A stretch of DNA of 61,153 nt, taken from NCBI GenBank assembly GCA_045641345.1, contig JAZUGR010000015.1:1-61153 (forward strand), written 5' to 3'. The DNA comes from Cacconaster sp045641345 (lineage in GTDB: Bacteria; Bacteroidota; Bacteroidia; Bacteroidales; UBA932). Below are positions 30,369 to 39,016 of this stretch, one piece after another. A model generated the notes under the pieces. It searched no databases. It was given only the letters and a program-made list of their open reading frames with translations, and was not told the DNA's origin. The position numbers were made by a program, and so were the translations under genes. Each line of letters opens with the position of its first letter. Within the stretch, counting starts at the first letter, position 1.

Positions 30369-32159
30369 ATGAAGAAATTTTCGATAATCGCACTTTTTCT
30401 GGCTCTGGTTCTGGACTGCGCGGCCGCGGAAGTGTCGCCTGAAAGGGCCCTTGCCGTAGCCGAACGCTTCCTTGGCGGAGGCACCAGATCGGGAATCTCG
30501 CTCACTCAGGTAAAGCAGAGCGGTGTCCGCTCGGCATCGGATCCGGCATACTATGTCTTCAACAATGCCGGCGGAGGATTCGTCATAATTTCAGCCATCG
30601 AGGCGGCCCGCCCCGTGCTCGGCTATTCCAACGAAGGGAAATTCAGCTTCGATGCCACGATGCCGGCCAACCTTGCGGAATGGATGGAGGACTACCGCAC
30701 TCAGATAGAGCAGCGCCGCCGCAGCGGAGTTGCGGCTACGGCCGAAGAAGTGGCCAGGTGGGATGACATTCTCTCCGGCAGGGTCACGGCGGCCACTGCA
30801 GCTGTCGACCTGAAGACACCCGACTGGGGGCAGGGCGAGCCCTTCAATGCCAAGTGTCCGAAGGACAAGTCGGGCAATTCCACGCTTGTGGGCTGTGTTG
30901 CCGTTGCCATAAGCGAACTGATGGCCTATTACAAGCATCCGGAGTACGGAGTCGGCACGCTCCCCGGCTATACCACTGACGGAGGGATTGCGGTCCCCGA
31001 ACTGGAGCTTGGCGAGGAGTATATGTGGGGCGATATGCTGCCGAAATACGATAAGGTGATGTACACCAAGGAGCAGGCCGATGCCGTCTCGACCCTCTGC
31101 TACCACATAGCCGTAATGGCGCAGGCCGATTTCGGAGCAGACGGCACAGGTGCATCCACCCTTACCACATATCCTCGCCTTGCCACCTATATGGACTACG
31201 ACAAGGGGGCGGTGCACTATGCAAAGGATTATGTCACCGCCGACAAATGGCGTGAGATGATCTCTTCGAGCATAGGGCAGGGGCATCCGGTCCTGATGTC
31301 GGCCTCCTCCATAAGCGGTTCGCACGCTTTTGTCATCGACGGCTATGATTCATCGGGCAAGTTCCTCATCAACTGGGGTTGGAACGGCACCAGCAACGGC
31401 TATTACGAGCTCAGCGCGTTCGGCAGCTACACGCTCAAGCAGACCGTCTATATCGGAGTCCGCCCCAATGCCGGAGGCTCCTATGTGTCTTCGATCGAAA
31501 TGAGGGGCGGTCTCAATAGCAAGGGCGTCAATTTCAAGGGAATAGAATATATAACCGGGAATATCTACAGGGACAGCACCTTCTACCTGAGGGTGGGGAG
31601 GATTTTCAATTACGGTGACTCCACCTTCCGGGGGTCGTTCAATCTCGCCCTGATGAACCGTGCCGGAACGCGCAAGGCGTGGATGCTTCCAACGAACAAG
31701 TCGTTCAACATAACCAGCGGATATTATGCCTTTGACAGCCTCGGCGTATCGCTCGGCAAGAGTAACTCCGTCGAGGAGGGTGACTATATCCAGGCATTCT
31801 ACAAGGTTTACGGCGGCAATACCTGGCTGCCGGTATATTACAGTCTCAACCCTGCCGACAGCATCTGCGGCAAGTTGCCCGTCCACGTGCAGGACTACTC
31901 TTCGATGGAGTACGACTCGCAAACGAGCATCCTTACAGTGAGGTTCTTCCCGAGCGAATGGTCGGCCTGCTCCTTCCTCGATTCGTCGGGTCAGTCGGCC
32001 GGAAGTGTGATTCTGTATCAGAAGAAGGACGGAATCTTGAAAATCAGGACCTCCGGCCTTGCATCCGGTACATACAGGCTCATCCTCTATTTCAGCGGTT
32101 ATGCCAAATCCGGAACCAAATCGTATGCCCAGAAGGCCGAAATAAAAATAGTCTTGTAA
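30369..32159 (+). CDS. exported C10 (streptopain-like) cysteine protease
   Basis: The 596-residue protein has a signal peptide, then a propeptide-like N-domain (AYYVFNNAGGGFVIISAIEAARPVLGYS) and a C10 peptidase domain. Cys176 lies in TLVGCVAVAISELM and His319 in SGSHAFVIDGY. The following NWGWNGTSNGYYEL is typical of the family. About 230 residues of beta-rich sequence follow, possibly for attachment or substrate binding. Relatives include SpeB and the Bacteroides fragilis Bfp proteases. The next gene starts after four bases and may encode a partner. Confidence 0.9.
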   Translation: MKKFSIIALFLALVLDCAAAEVSPERALAVAERFLGGGTRSGISLTQVKQSGVRSASDPAYYVFNNAGGGFVIISAIEAARPVLGYSNEGKFSFDATMPANLAEWMEDYRTQIEQRRRSGVAATAEEVARWDDILSGRVTAATAAVDLKTPDWGQGEPFNAKCPKDKSGNSTLVGCVAVAISELMAYYKHPEYGVGTLPGYTTDGGIAVPELELGEEYMWGDMLPKYDKVMYTKEQADAVSTLCYHIAVMAQADFGADGTGASTLTTYPRLATYMDYDKGAVHYAKDYVTADKWREMISSSIGQGHPVLMSASSISGSHAFVIDGYDSSGKFLINWGWNGTSNGYYELSAFGSYTLKQTVYIGVRPNAGGSYVSSIEMRGGLNSKGVNFKGIEYITGNIYRDSTFYLRVGRIFNYGDSTFRGSFNLALMNRAGTRKAWMLPTNKSFNITSGYYAFDSLGVSLGKSNSVEEGDYIQAFYKVYGGNTWLPVYYSLNPADSICGKLPVHVQDYSSMEYDSQTSILTVRFFPSEWSACSFLDSSGQSAGSVILYQKKDGILKIRTSGLASGTYRLILYFSGYAKSGTKSYAQKAEIKIVL

Positions 32160-32163
32160 CGGT

Positions 32164-34206
32164 ATGAAAAAGTATCATATAATTATTGCGGCACTTTCCC
32201 TCCTGATTGCTTCTTCGTGCAGCAAGTCATTCATCGAGGCGGAAACCGGCGGATTGCAGGGCGAGACAAGGCGCATCTCGATAAGCCGCGAGGAGATTGC
32301 CGACTCTGACGGCAGAACGGGGCTCGGCGATGATATGGTCCCTGTCTGGAAAACCGGCGACAAGATCTGGATATCCGACGGGCAGCACGTGGCATCTGCC
32401 ACCATATCCCAGGAGTACGACGGCCTCAGCAGTGCCGAAATATCGGTTACGGGAGTCGATTTCTCAAAGAAGCTGTTCGCATCATACCCGTATAACGAAA
32501 ACAACTTCGTGTACGAGGGGAGCCTTATCCTCGACATACCTCCTGTTCAGGAGGGCTCGTTCGCCTCTGCAAACATAGTGGTGGGAGAGTGCGAGCCCGG
32601 TGGCAGCAGCATCAATTTCCGCAATGCCACGGCAATCCTCAAACTGTCGTTCATGCGGGAGGATCTCTCTAGCATGGAACTGTGCTCCGTCGACAGCCTT
32701 GTATCGGGGCTCTACGGCATCGAAACCTCCACCGGCAACGCCAACGGGCAGTATGCCACCACAAATGCCAAGATCCATATCGATATGGCCTCCGGCCACG
32801 GAGCCAAGTATATCGCCTGTCTGCCGTCAACCCTTGCCGCCGGGTCGGGTTTCTCCCTGGTGAGCCGCGACGGCCGTTTGGGGCATATTCCAATGACCAG
32901 CAAGAACTCTCTAAAAAGGGGCGTGATATACGATATGGGCTCCATCGACGAGAGGATTGAATTCGACACCGACCCTGCAACCGACCTCAGCGCCGTCGAA
33001 TCGGCCAACTGCTATATCGTCAGCGGTTCGGGAAGCTACCGCATCAAAACCTGCCAGGGCAACAGCAGTGAGAGTGTGGGTGAGGTGGCCTTCGGCCGCG
33101 TGGTATGGGAAACGGCCAACACGAGCCACGCACCAAAACGCTTCTCAATTGTCAGCGATGCCGTCGCCGACGGGCAGTATCTTTATTTCAGAAAACCAGA
33201 AGGCGCACCAGACGGCAATGCTCTGATATCAGTAGGCGGAAAAGACGGCCTGATACTGTGGAGCTGGCATATCTGGTCGCTTGAAAACGGCGTGACCGAC
33301 CAGACCTATTCCGATGGTGGCAGCACGTTCAGCGGGGCCGTGATGATGGACCGCAACCTCGGGGCGCTCGATGCAGGCCTGACTGCAAAGGGATACGGGC
33401 TGCTCTATCAGTGCGGGCGCAAGGATCCTTTTGTAGGTTCCTGCACTCTCGAGGGTTCGGGAGCCGCAGTCGCAGGCCAGCCTATGATGACGGTTCCCCT
33501 GTCGGAGGATACCGGTTTCATCGAGTATGCTACGGCCAACCCCTATGTGAGGATAACCAGCGATACGGGTGAATGGCTTATGGAGCCCGACAACACTCTC
33601 TGGTCGGCTTCCAACAAAACCCGTTATGACCCCTGTCCCGCCGGGTATCATATCCAGTATGAGAGCGCTTTCAATGGAATCGCGATCGGCAGCAATTCAA
33701 CCTGGCGCAGCAGCTATTCGGAAAGAGGCTGCCGCACCCAGATGGGGGATACCTACGTGAATTTCCCTGCAGCCGGAGCAAAGGATTACAGCGGCAGTTC
33801 TGTCTGGTTCAACGTGGGATATACCGGCTATTACTGGAATGAGAGTACCGGATGGCGCTTCAATTCCACTGCAGTGACGTTGCGCAAGCAGCTTGCCCAC
33901 GGATATGCCGCTTCGGTACGATGCCAGAAGAATGCAACCGGCCCCCAGCTTTCGTTCAGCCTGACCGTGTCGGCCCCTGTCGCAAACTATGTGATGGCTT
34001 CACCGTCGATATCGGGTCCGGGATACCCTTCTGCATCCATCCTTTGGGGTGACGGCTCCGATGAGGAAAAACTCGTCGATGGAAGCACCCATACTTATGT
34101 TGAGAGCGGGACGTACACACTGACTGTAAACGGTTATTCCTTTACGAAATTCTCCATCAGGAGCCTCGGCGGCGTGTCGCAGGTTGACCTGTCAAGTTTC
34201 AAATAG
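32164..34206 (+). CDS. large lipoprotein: fimbrillin-like front, FISUMP-like middle, PKD-like end
   Basis: The 680-residue protein has a lipobox (IASSC, Cys at about 19). Its N-terminal third resembles Mfa/fimbrillin-like domains (KTGDKIWISDGQH, FASYPYNEN). Residues of about 390-580 have the pattern MDRNLGAL, GLLYQCGRKDPF, DPCPAGYH and ASVRCQK, seen in FISUMP (Fibrobacter major paralogous) domains. The end holds ILWGDGSDEE and HTYVESGTYTLTVNG, a PKD-type motif. It is probably anchored on the cell surface. It follows the C10 protease by four bases; whether it binds, inhibits or is cut by the protease is unknown. Confidence 0.75.
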   Translation: MKKYHIIIAALSLLIASSCSKSFIEAETGGLQGETRRISISREEIADSDGRTGLGDDMVPVWKTGDKIWISDGQHVASATISQEYDGLSSAEISVTGVDFSKKLFASYPYNENNFVYEGSLILDIPPVQEGSFASANIVVGECEPGGSSINFRNATAILKLSFMREDLSSMELCSVDSLVSGLYGIETSTGNANGQYATTNAKIHIDMASGHGAKYIACLPSTLAAGSGFSLVSRDGRLGHIPMTSKNSLKRGVIYDMGSIDERIEFDTDPATDLSAVESANCYIVSGSGSYRIKTCQGNSSESVGEVAFGRVVWETANTSHAPKRFSIVSDAVADGQYLYFRKPEGAPDGNALISVGGKDGLILWSWHIWSLENGVTDQTYSDGGSTFSGAVMMDRNLGALDAGLTAKGYGLLYQCGRKDPFVGSCTLEGSGAAVAGQPMMTVPLSEDTGFIEYATANPYVRITSDTGEWLMEPDNTLWSASNKTRYDPCPAGYHIQYESAFNGIAIGSNSTWRSSYSERGCRTQMGDTYVNFPAAGAKDYSGSSVWFNVGYTGYYWNESTGWRFNSTAVTLRKQLAHGYAASVRCQKNATGPQLSFSLTVSAPVANYVMASPSISGPGYPSASILWGDGSDEEKLVDGSTHTYVESGTYTLTVNGYSFTKFSIRSLGGVSQVDLSSFK

Positions 34207-34223
34207 AAGATTCCCAACCTTAT

Positions 34224-35903
34224 ATGGCTGACGAGAAGATCATCTTTTCCATGAATGGGGTGAGCAAGATTCTGCCCCACAACAATAAAGTAATACTCAA
34301 GGATATATACCTTTCGTTCTTCTACGGGGCCAAGATCGGCATAATCGGTCTCAACGGCGCCGGCAAGTCCACCTTGATGAAGATCATAGCCGGCATAGAG
34401 ACCCCGACCCGCGGGGAGGTCGTCTTCGCTCCCGGTTACAGTGTGGGCTATCTTGAGCAGGAGCCTGTGCTCGACAATTCCAAGACGGTGGTTGAGGTGG
34501 TCCGCGAAGGGGTCTCGGAGGTGTTCGACCTTCTGAACGAATATAATGAGATAAGCGCAAAGTTCTGCGAGCCTATGAGCGACGACGACATGAACCGTCT
34601 TATCGAAAGGCAGGGAGAGCTTACCGATGCCATAGAGCAGGCAGGGGGCTGGGATATCGACACCAAGCTCGAAAGGGCGATGGACGCCCTGCAGTGCCCC
34701 GATGCGGATGCTGCCGTAGCTACCTTGAGCGGAGGAGAGCGCCGTCGTGTGGCATTGTGCCGTCTGCTTCTGAGCGAGCCCGACGTACTGCTCCTCGACG
34801 AGCCTACCAACCATCTCGACACGGAATCGATCCAGTGGCTCGAGGCTCACCTGCAGCAATACAAGGGCACTGTGATTGCAGTGACTCACGACCGCTATTT
34901 CCTCGACAACGTGGCCGGGTGGATCCTTGAGCTGGACCGTGGCGAGGGCATCCCCTGGAAGGGCAATTATTCGTCGTGGCTGGAGCAGAAGAGCACGCGT
35001 CTTGCACAGGAGGAGAAGCAGGAGAGCAAGCGCCGCAAGACTCTGGAACGCGAGTTGGAGTGGGTGAGGATGGCTCCCAAGGCGCGTCACGCCAAGAGCA
35101 AGGCCCGTCTGGGGGCATACGAAAAGATGCTCAATGAAGACGGTAAACAGAAGGAGGAACGTCTTGAGATATTCATTCCCGACGGCCCGAGATTGGGGCA
35201 GAAAGTCATCGAGTGCAAGGGGGTTACCAAATCATTCGGCGACCGTATTCTGTACGAGGACCTCAATTTCTCGCTTCCTCCGGCAGGCATCGTGGGAGTG
35301 ATAGGTCCCAACGGCGCCGGAAAAACCACTCTCTTCCGCTTGATAATGGGTTACGACAAGCCTGACTGCGGGGAGTTCAGTGTGGGCGAGACGGTCAAGA
35401 TTGCCTATGTCGACCAGCAGCACAAGCAGATAGATCCCGACAAGACGGTATACGAAACCATAGCCGAGAATTCCGAGTTCGTGAAGTTGGGCAACCGGGA
35501 GATGAATGCGCGCGCATACATAAGCCGTTTCAATTTTACGGGGGCCGACCAGGAGAAGAAATGCGGCGTGCTCAGCGGAGGCGAGCGCAACCGTCTGCAT
35601 CTGGCCCTTACATTGAAGGAGAATGCCAACGTACTGCTCCTCGACGAGCCGACCAACGACGTGGACGTGAATACCATCCGCGCTCTGGAGGAGGGTCTTG
35701 AGAACTTTGCCGGATGTGCCGTCGTGGTTTCGCACGACCGCTGGTTCCTCGACCGCATAGCGACGCATATCCTTGCGTTCGAGGGGGACTCGAAGGTGTA
35801 TTTCTTCGAAGGAACCTACTCTGAATACGAGGAGAACAAGAAGATGCGTCTGGGCAATGTGGAGCCCAAACGGTTCAAGTACAAGAAGCTGAAAGCGGAC
35901 TGA
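34224..35903 (+). CDS. ettA: energy-dependent translational throttle protein EttA (ABC-F)
   Basis: The 559-residue protein has two ABC ATPase domains in one chain, with Walker A GLNGAGKS and GPNGAGKT, signatures LSGGERRR and LSGGERNR, and no membrane part. The second Walker B reads LLLDEPTND as in EttA, and the charged linker between domains has RMAPKARHAKSKARL. It acts at the ribosomal E site. It begins 17 bases after the lipoprotein gene. Confidence 0.95.
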   Translation: MADEKIIFSMNGVSKILPHNNKVILKDIYLSFFYGAKIGIIGLNGAGKSTLMKIIAGIETPTRGEVVFAPGYSVGYLEQEPVLDNSKTVVEVVREGVSEVFDLLNEYNEISAKFCEPMSDDDMNRLIERQGELTDAIEQAGGWDIDTKLERAMDALQCPDADAAVATLSGGERRRVALCRLLLSEPDVLLLDEPTNHLDTESIQWLEAHLQQYKGTVIAVTHDRYFLDNVAGWILELDRGEGIPWKGNYSSWLEQKSTRLAQEEKQESKRRKTLERELEWVRMAPKARHAKSKARLGAYEKMLNEDGKQKEERLEIFIPDGPRLGQKVIECKGVTKSFGDRILYEDLNFSLPPAGIVGVIGPNGAGKTTLFRLIMGYDKPDCGEFSVGETVKIAYVDQQHKQIDPDKTVYETIAENSEFVKLGNREMNARAYISRFNFTGADQEKKCGVLSGGERNRLHLALTLKENANVLLLDEPTNDVDVNTIRALEEGLENFAGCAVVVSHDRWFLDRIATHILAFEGDSKVYFFEGTYSEYEENKKMRLGNVEPKRFKYKKLKAD

Positions 35904-35923
35904 TACTTTCGTGACCGATATTC

Positions 35924-36005
35924 CCGGAGAAGACTCATCCCCTGAGGGCACTTTGTCTGAAAGACCGCGGAAGCGTCGTGCCCTCAGGGGATGAGTCTTC
36001 TCCGG
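35924..36005 (-). repeat. palindromic element, copy B (conserved-loop family)
   Basis: Perfect 28-base arms (35924-35951, 35978-36005) surround a 26-base loop that is the exact reverse complement of the loop of copy A. The inner 13 bases of the arms equal those of copy A. The outer 15 (CCGGAGAAGACTCAT) are unrelated to copy A but still perfectly paired. It lies between the convergent ends of ettA and the PP2C gene. There is no T-run, so simple intrinsic termination is less likely here. Confidence 0.9.
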
Positions 36006-36017
36006 AACGTAGAGACG

Positions 36018-37925
36018 TCACAATTTGACTGTCAGGACGGTGATATCGTCGTTCTGGTCGTTCTCGCCGGTGAACTCCTTGACTGAGGAGAACAGGTTGT
36101 CGATGACGGTCTCGGAACTGTCGCTGTCAGCTATGCCCTTGACGAATTCGATCAGGCGGTCTTCTCCGTACTGCTCCTTGTTTACGGTTTCGGCTTCAGT
36201 CACTCCGTCGGTGTAGAGCAGCAGACGGCTTCCTTTATCGAGCCGGAGCGTCCCCTTTTCGAAATCGAAATTCTCCACCAGACCGATGGCTATGTTGGAT
36301 TTGGCGTGGAGATAACTTACGCTGCCATCCGAGCCCTTTACCACGATGGGGTTGTGCCCGGCATTGCAGTATTCCATTTCGTATGTCTGAAGATTGATTC
36401 TGGCAATGAACATCGTCACGAACATCATCATGGAATTGCCTTTGCAGAACGAGTTGTTGATCTGCACCATCACATCGTCGACGCCGAAGCCGAGGCTGGA
36501 AATGAAATTGAAGGCGTAGCGGGTGATGGCCATATACAATGCGGCCGGCACTCCCTTTCCGGACACGTCGCCTATGGCTATGTAGAGATAATTGTCACGC
36601 ACGAGAAAATCGAACAGGTCGCCGCCGACTTCCTTGGCGGGAGTCAGCTTCGCATAAATGTCAAACTTGTCCGATTTCTGGAACGTGAAGGGAAGCATCT
36701 GCTTCTGGATGTTGCTGGCGATGTTCAGCTCGCTCTCGTATTTTTCGTTTGAGGTCGTCGAGACCTTCAGCTGCCCGATGTAATCGTTGAATGACATCAG
36801 CATATATTCGAGCGAATCGTGGAGCCGTCTCAGTTCGTCGTGGGTCTTGACTTCGGGAAGGCGCGCATTGAAATTGCCCTTTCCGATTGTGAGCGCCGAA
36901 TATACGAACTGCGTTATCGGTTTTGTGGTACGGCTGACAATCCTGCGGATTACGACGAACAGCAGAAGCAGTTCGAGCAGCATCAGGACTGTCAGCTTGG
37001 CGTTCGTCGTACTGATTGTGTGGTATATGTCGGCATAGGGGCAGACAATCGCCATCGACCATCCGTTCGACAGGGAGCCGTATGCAACGTAACTTTTACC
37101 GGCGGGGCCGTTTATCGTCGTGGCTCCCGATTTTCCCGAGATCATGTTCGCCCCCAACTCCATTATCCCGTCATTGCCGGTTTCGTTGGCATATTCGAAG
37201 ATGGTGGCCAGGCTCATTACCGCAGAATCGGGATGGCTTATGAAGGATCCGGAGCGCCCGAGAAGTATCGAATAGGAGTGCTCATACCCTTCGAGTGATG
37301 AAAGCTTGTCCGTAATGTCCAGCAGCGTGACGTCGGATTGAAGTACCGCCATGAATTCGCCGCTTCCGTCGTAGAGCGGAATCGAATAGGTGGTCAGATA
37401 TTGGTCTATCCCGTGCTGCAGGTTGTCTTCGTCGTAATAAGGGTCGAGCCATAGGCTTGAATTCTGGGATTTGGGCAAGCGGTACCAGTCTTCTTTGAAA
37501 TAGTCGTACTCTTCAGTTCCGCACTGGTACGCAACCAATTCCCCTTTGCTGTCGGTGGATACGTAAGGGGCGAACCATTTGCCTTTCGACGGATAATGGA
37601 ACGGTTTGAAAGCGACGCTGACCCCTGTGATGTAAGGATTCGACCGCATCGTTTTCTCGCATATATGGAACATGAAGTCCGCATCGCCGACATTCTCCAT
37701 TACTACCCATTCCATACTTTCGGTTGTCCTTTCGACCTCGGCCAGGATTTTCTCGACGTCCTTTATCTGAATCTTCAGGATCTCACCGGCATCCTTCGAC
37801 ACTGATTTTTTGAGCTCCTTGACGGAAAAGATTTCCGCACCCACAAGCCCTCCGATACTCAAAACCGACGTGGCGAGTATGATATACAGGCTCAGCCTTG
37901 CTGAGAATGACTGGTTGAGTTTCAT
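36018..37925 (-). CDS. membrane sensor phosphatase: dCache, HAMP, SpoIIE-type PP2C
   Basis: The 635-residue protein has a membrane helix near residues 12-33, a periplasmic double-Cache-like sensor to about 300 (GVSVAFKPFHYPSKGKWFAPY, WYRLPKSQNSSLWLDPYYDE), a second helix (LTVLMLLELLLLFVVI), HAMP and then PP2C/SpoIIE from about 420. Metal-binding motifs are GGDLFDF, IGDVSGKGVPAALYM, YTDGVTEA and NDDITVLTVK. Such RsbU-type enzymes dephosphorylate STAS antagonists in response to an outside signal. The STAS/RsbW pair at 1251-1987 is a candidate target. The start overlaps the lipid kinase gene by four bases. Confidence 0.93.
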   Translation of the reverse strand: MKLNQSFSARLSLYIILATSVLSIGGLVGAEIFSVKELKKSVSKDAGEILKIQIKDVEKILAEVERTTESMEWVVMENVGDADFMFHICEKTMRSNPYITGVSVAFKPFHYPSKGKWFAPYVSTDSKGELVAYQCGTEEYDYFKEDWYRLPKSQNSSLWLDPYYDEDNLQHGIDQYLTTYSIPLYDGSGEFMAVLQSDVTLLDITDKLSSLEGYEHSYSILLGRSGSFISHPDSAVMSLATIFEYANETGNDGIMELGANMISGKSGATTINGPAGKSYVAYGSLSNGWSMAIVCPYADIYHTISTTNAKLTVLMLLELLLLFVVIRRIVSRTTKPITQFVYSALTIGKGNFNARLPEVKTHDELRRLHDSLEYMLMSFNDYIGQLKVSTTSNEKYESELNIASNIQKQMLPFTFQKSDKFDIYAKLTPAKEVGGDLFDFLVRDNYLYIAIGDVSGKGVPAALYMAITRYAFNFISSLGFGVDDVMVQINNSFCKGNSMMMFVTMFIARINLQTYEMEYCNAGHNPIVVKGSDGSVSYLHAKSNIAIGLVENFDFEKGTLRLDKGSRLLLYTDGVTEAETVNKEQYGEDRLIEFVKGIADSDSSETVIDNLFSSVKEFTGENDQNDDITVLTVKL

Positions 37926-38830
37926 CGTGCGTCCTCCTTTTTCAGACCGGGCAGGCGGAGTGTCACGGCCTTTTCAAGTATTTCCATATCAAAATGGTCG
38001 GAAGCGAGGATTTCTCCGTCGTTGCTTACGTACATCAGGTCCTTGCAGCTGAGCTCCACTTTCTTTGCCTGACGGTACACCATCCTGCGCATGCAGAATC
38101 TGTTGTCGAGGTGCTCTCCCTTGATGTACTTGGGCAGGATTATCAGGAAGGAGAGGAGGCTGATGGAGCGTATCAGGCAGACGTCCATCAGGCCGTCGTC
38201 ATTTTTCGCCCGTGGTGAGCATTTGAAACTTCCTCCACAGTAATGCCCGTTGGAAACGGTGCAGAGCAGAGAGAGCCCTTTCGTGATCCGCTCTCCATCG
38301 ACAATCATCTTGAAGTTGTTGAACCTGCTGGTCAGGATCGACTTCAGGACTCCGCGCAGATATCCTGATTTTACGCCGGCCTCAAGATAGAGGTTGGTTT
38401 CGTATGCCGCATTGGCATCGAATCCGATGTTGATGACGTTGAATGAGTAGTCGTCATTGCATCTGATTGCATCGATTCGGACTTCCTCCCCGTTCTTTAT
38501 TATGTCACGCAGTGATTTGTGATCCCTGCCAGGGTAGTATTTGGTGAAGTCGTTGGTGGTGCCGTATGCCAGAATCGCCATACTCTTTTTCGAATATCCT
38601 ATCAGGCCGGAGCCGACTTCGTTTACGGTTCCGCTGCCTCCGCAGGCCACGAAACAGACCTCCTCCTTTTGGTGGAATTCACAGTAGGAACGCACGAAGC
38701 GGGTGCCGTCGCCCACGCCGATGGTTTTATATTGCATGGCGCCTGGGCACAATTCGTCTATTTGCTTCTGGATTTCTTCCTGGAAGCGGGCCTTGTCGGG
38801 GCGGCCGTTTATTACGAAGATATAGTTCAT
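37922..38830 (-). CDS. diacylglycerol/lipid kinase family protein
   Basis: The 302-residue protein has the DAGK catalytic-domain pattern: CGGSGTVNEVGSGL in place of the usual GGDGT-x-NE, then AYGTTNDF and SNGHYCGGSFKCSPRAKNDDGLMDV. The Asp-to-Ser change in the nucleotide-binding loop is notable and could alter activity. It is translationally coupled to the PP2C phosphatase gene (four-base overlap). A second, more canonical member is at 58802-59740. Confidence 0.82.
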   Translation of the reverse strand: MNYIFVINGRPDKARFQEEIQKQIDELCPGAMQYKTIGVGDGTRFVRSYCEFHQKEEVCFVACGGSGTVNEVGSGLIGYSKKSMAILAYGTTNDFTKYYPGRDHKSLRDIIKNGEEVRIDAIRCNDDYSFNVINIGFDANAAYETNLYLEAGVKSGYLRGVLKSILTSRFNNFKMIVDGERITKGLSLLCTVSNGHYCGGSFKCSPRAKNDDGLMDVCLIRSISLLSFLIILPKYIKGEHLDNRFCMRRMVYRQAKKVELSCKDLMYVSNDGEILASDHFDMEILEKAVTLRLPGLKKEDAR

Positions 38831-38836
38831 ATCCGG

Positions 38837-38844
38837 TAAAGATA
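38837..38844 (-). promoter_or_regulatory. -7 element for the lipid kinase-PP2C operon
   Basis: TATCTTTA on the minus strand lies six bases before the ATG at 38830, between the gene and palindromic copy C. The leader would be almost absent. Confidence 0.45.
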
Positions 38845-38869
38845 CAATTTTTTCGGAGAATGTTCATCA

Positions 38870-38948
38870 CTGAAAATATATTCCCCCTTCAGGCCCGGCG
38901 CTCCGCGGTCTTTCAGACAAAGGGCCGTCAGGGGGAATATATTTTCAG
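38870..38948 (+). repeat. palindromic element, copy C (conserved-loop family)
   Basis: Arms of 27 bases (38870-38896, 38922-38948) pair except for three central mismatches. The 25-base loop holds the same CCGCGGTCTTTCAGACAAAG core as copies A, B and D. The outer arms (CTGAAAATATATTCCCCC) are specific to this locus and pair perfectly. Inner sequences (GGCCC, GGGCCGTCAG) are shared with copy D, so C and D form a subfamily. Confidence 0.85.
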
Positions 38949-38949
38949 C

Positions 38950-39016
38950 AACGGATCCTCCAATCAGGCCCGGCGCTCCGCGGTCTTTCAGACAAAGGGC
39001 CGTCAGATCCTCCGTT
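38950..39016 (+). repeat. palindromic element, copy D (conserved-loop family)
   Basis: It lies next to copy C with an identical core and inner flanks. The outer ends AACGGA (38950-38955) and TCCGTT (39011-39016) pair, but the bases between them and the inner arms no longer match well. It touches the stop codon of the cytidylate-kinase-like gene, so on the minus strand it begins that gene's 3' untranslated region. Confidence 0.8.

Noticed and set aside
38870..39016. A CRISPR array, suggested by two near-identical units
   Set aside because: There are only two units separated by one base, each unit is itself a long palindrome, and the other copies are scattered singly. No cas genes are seen.
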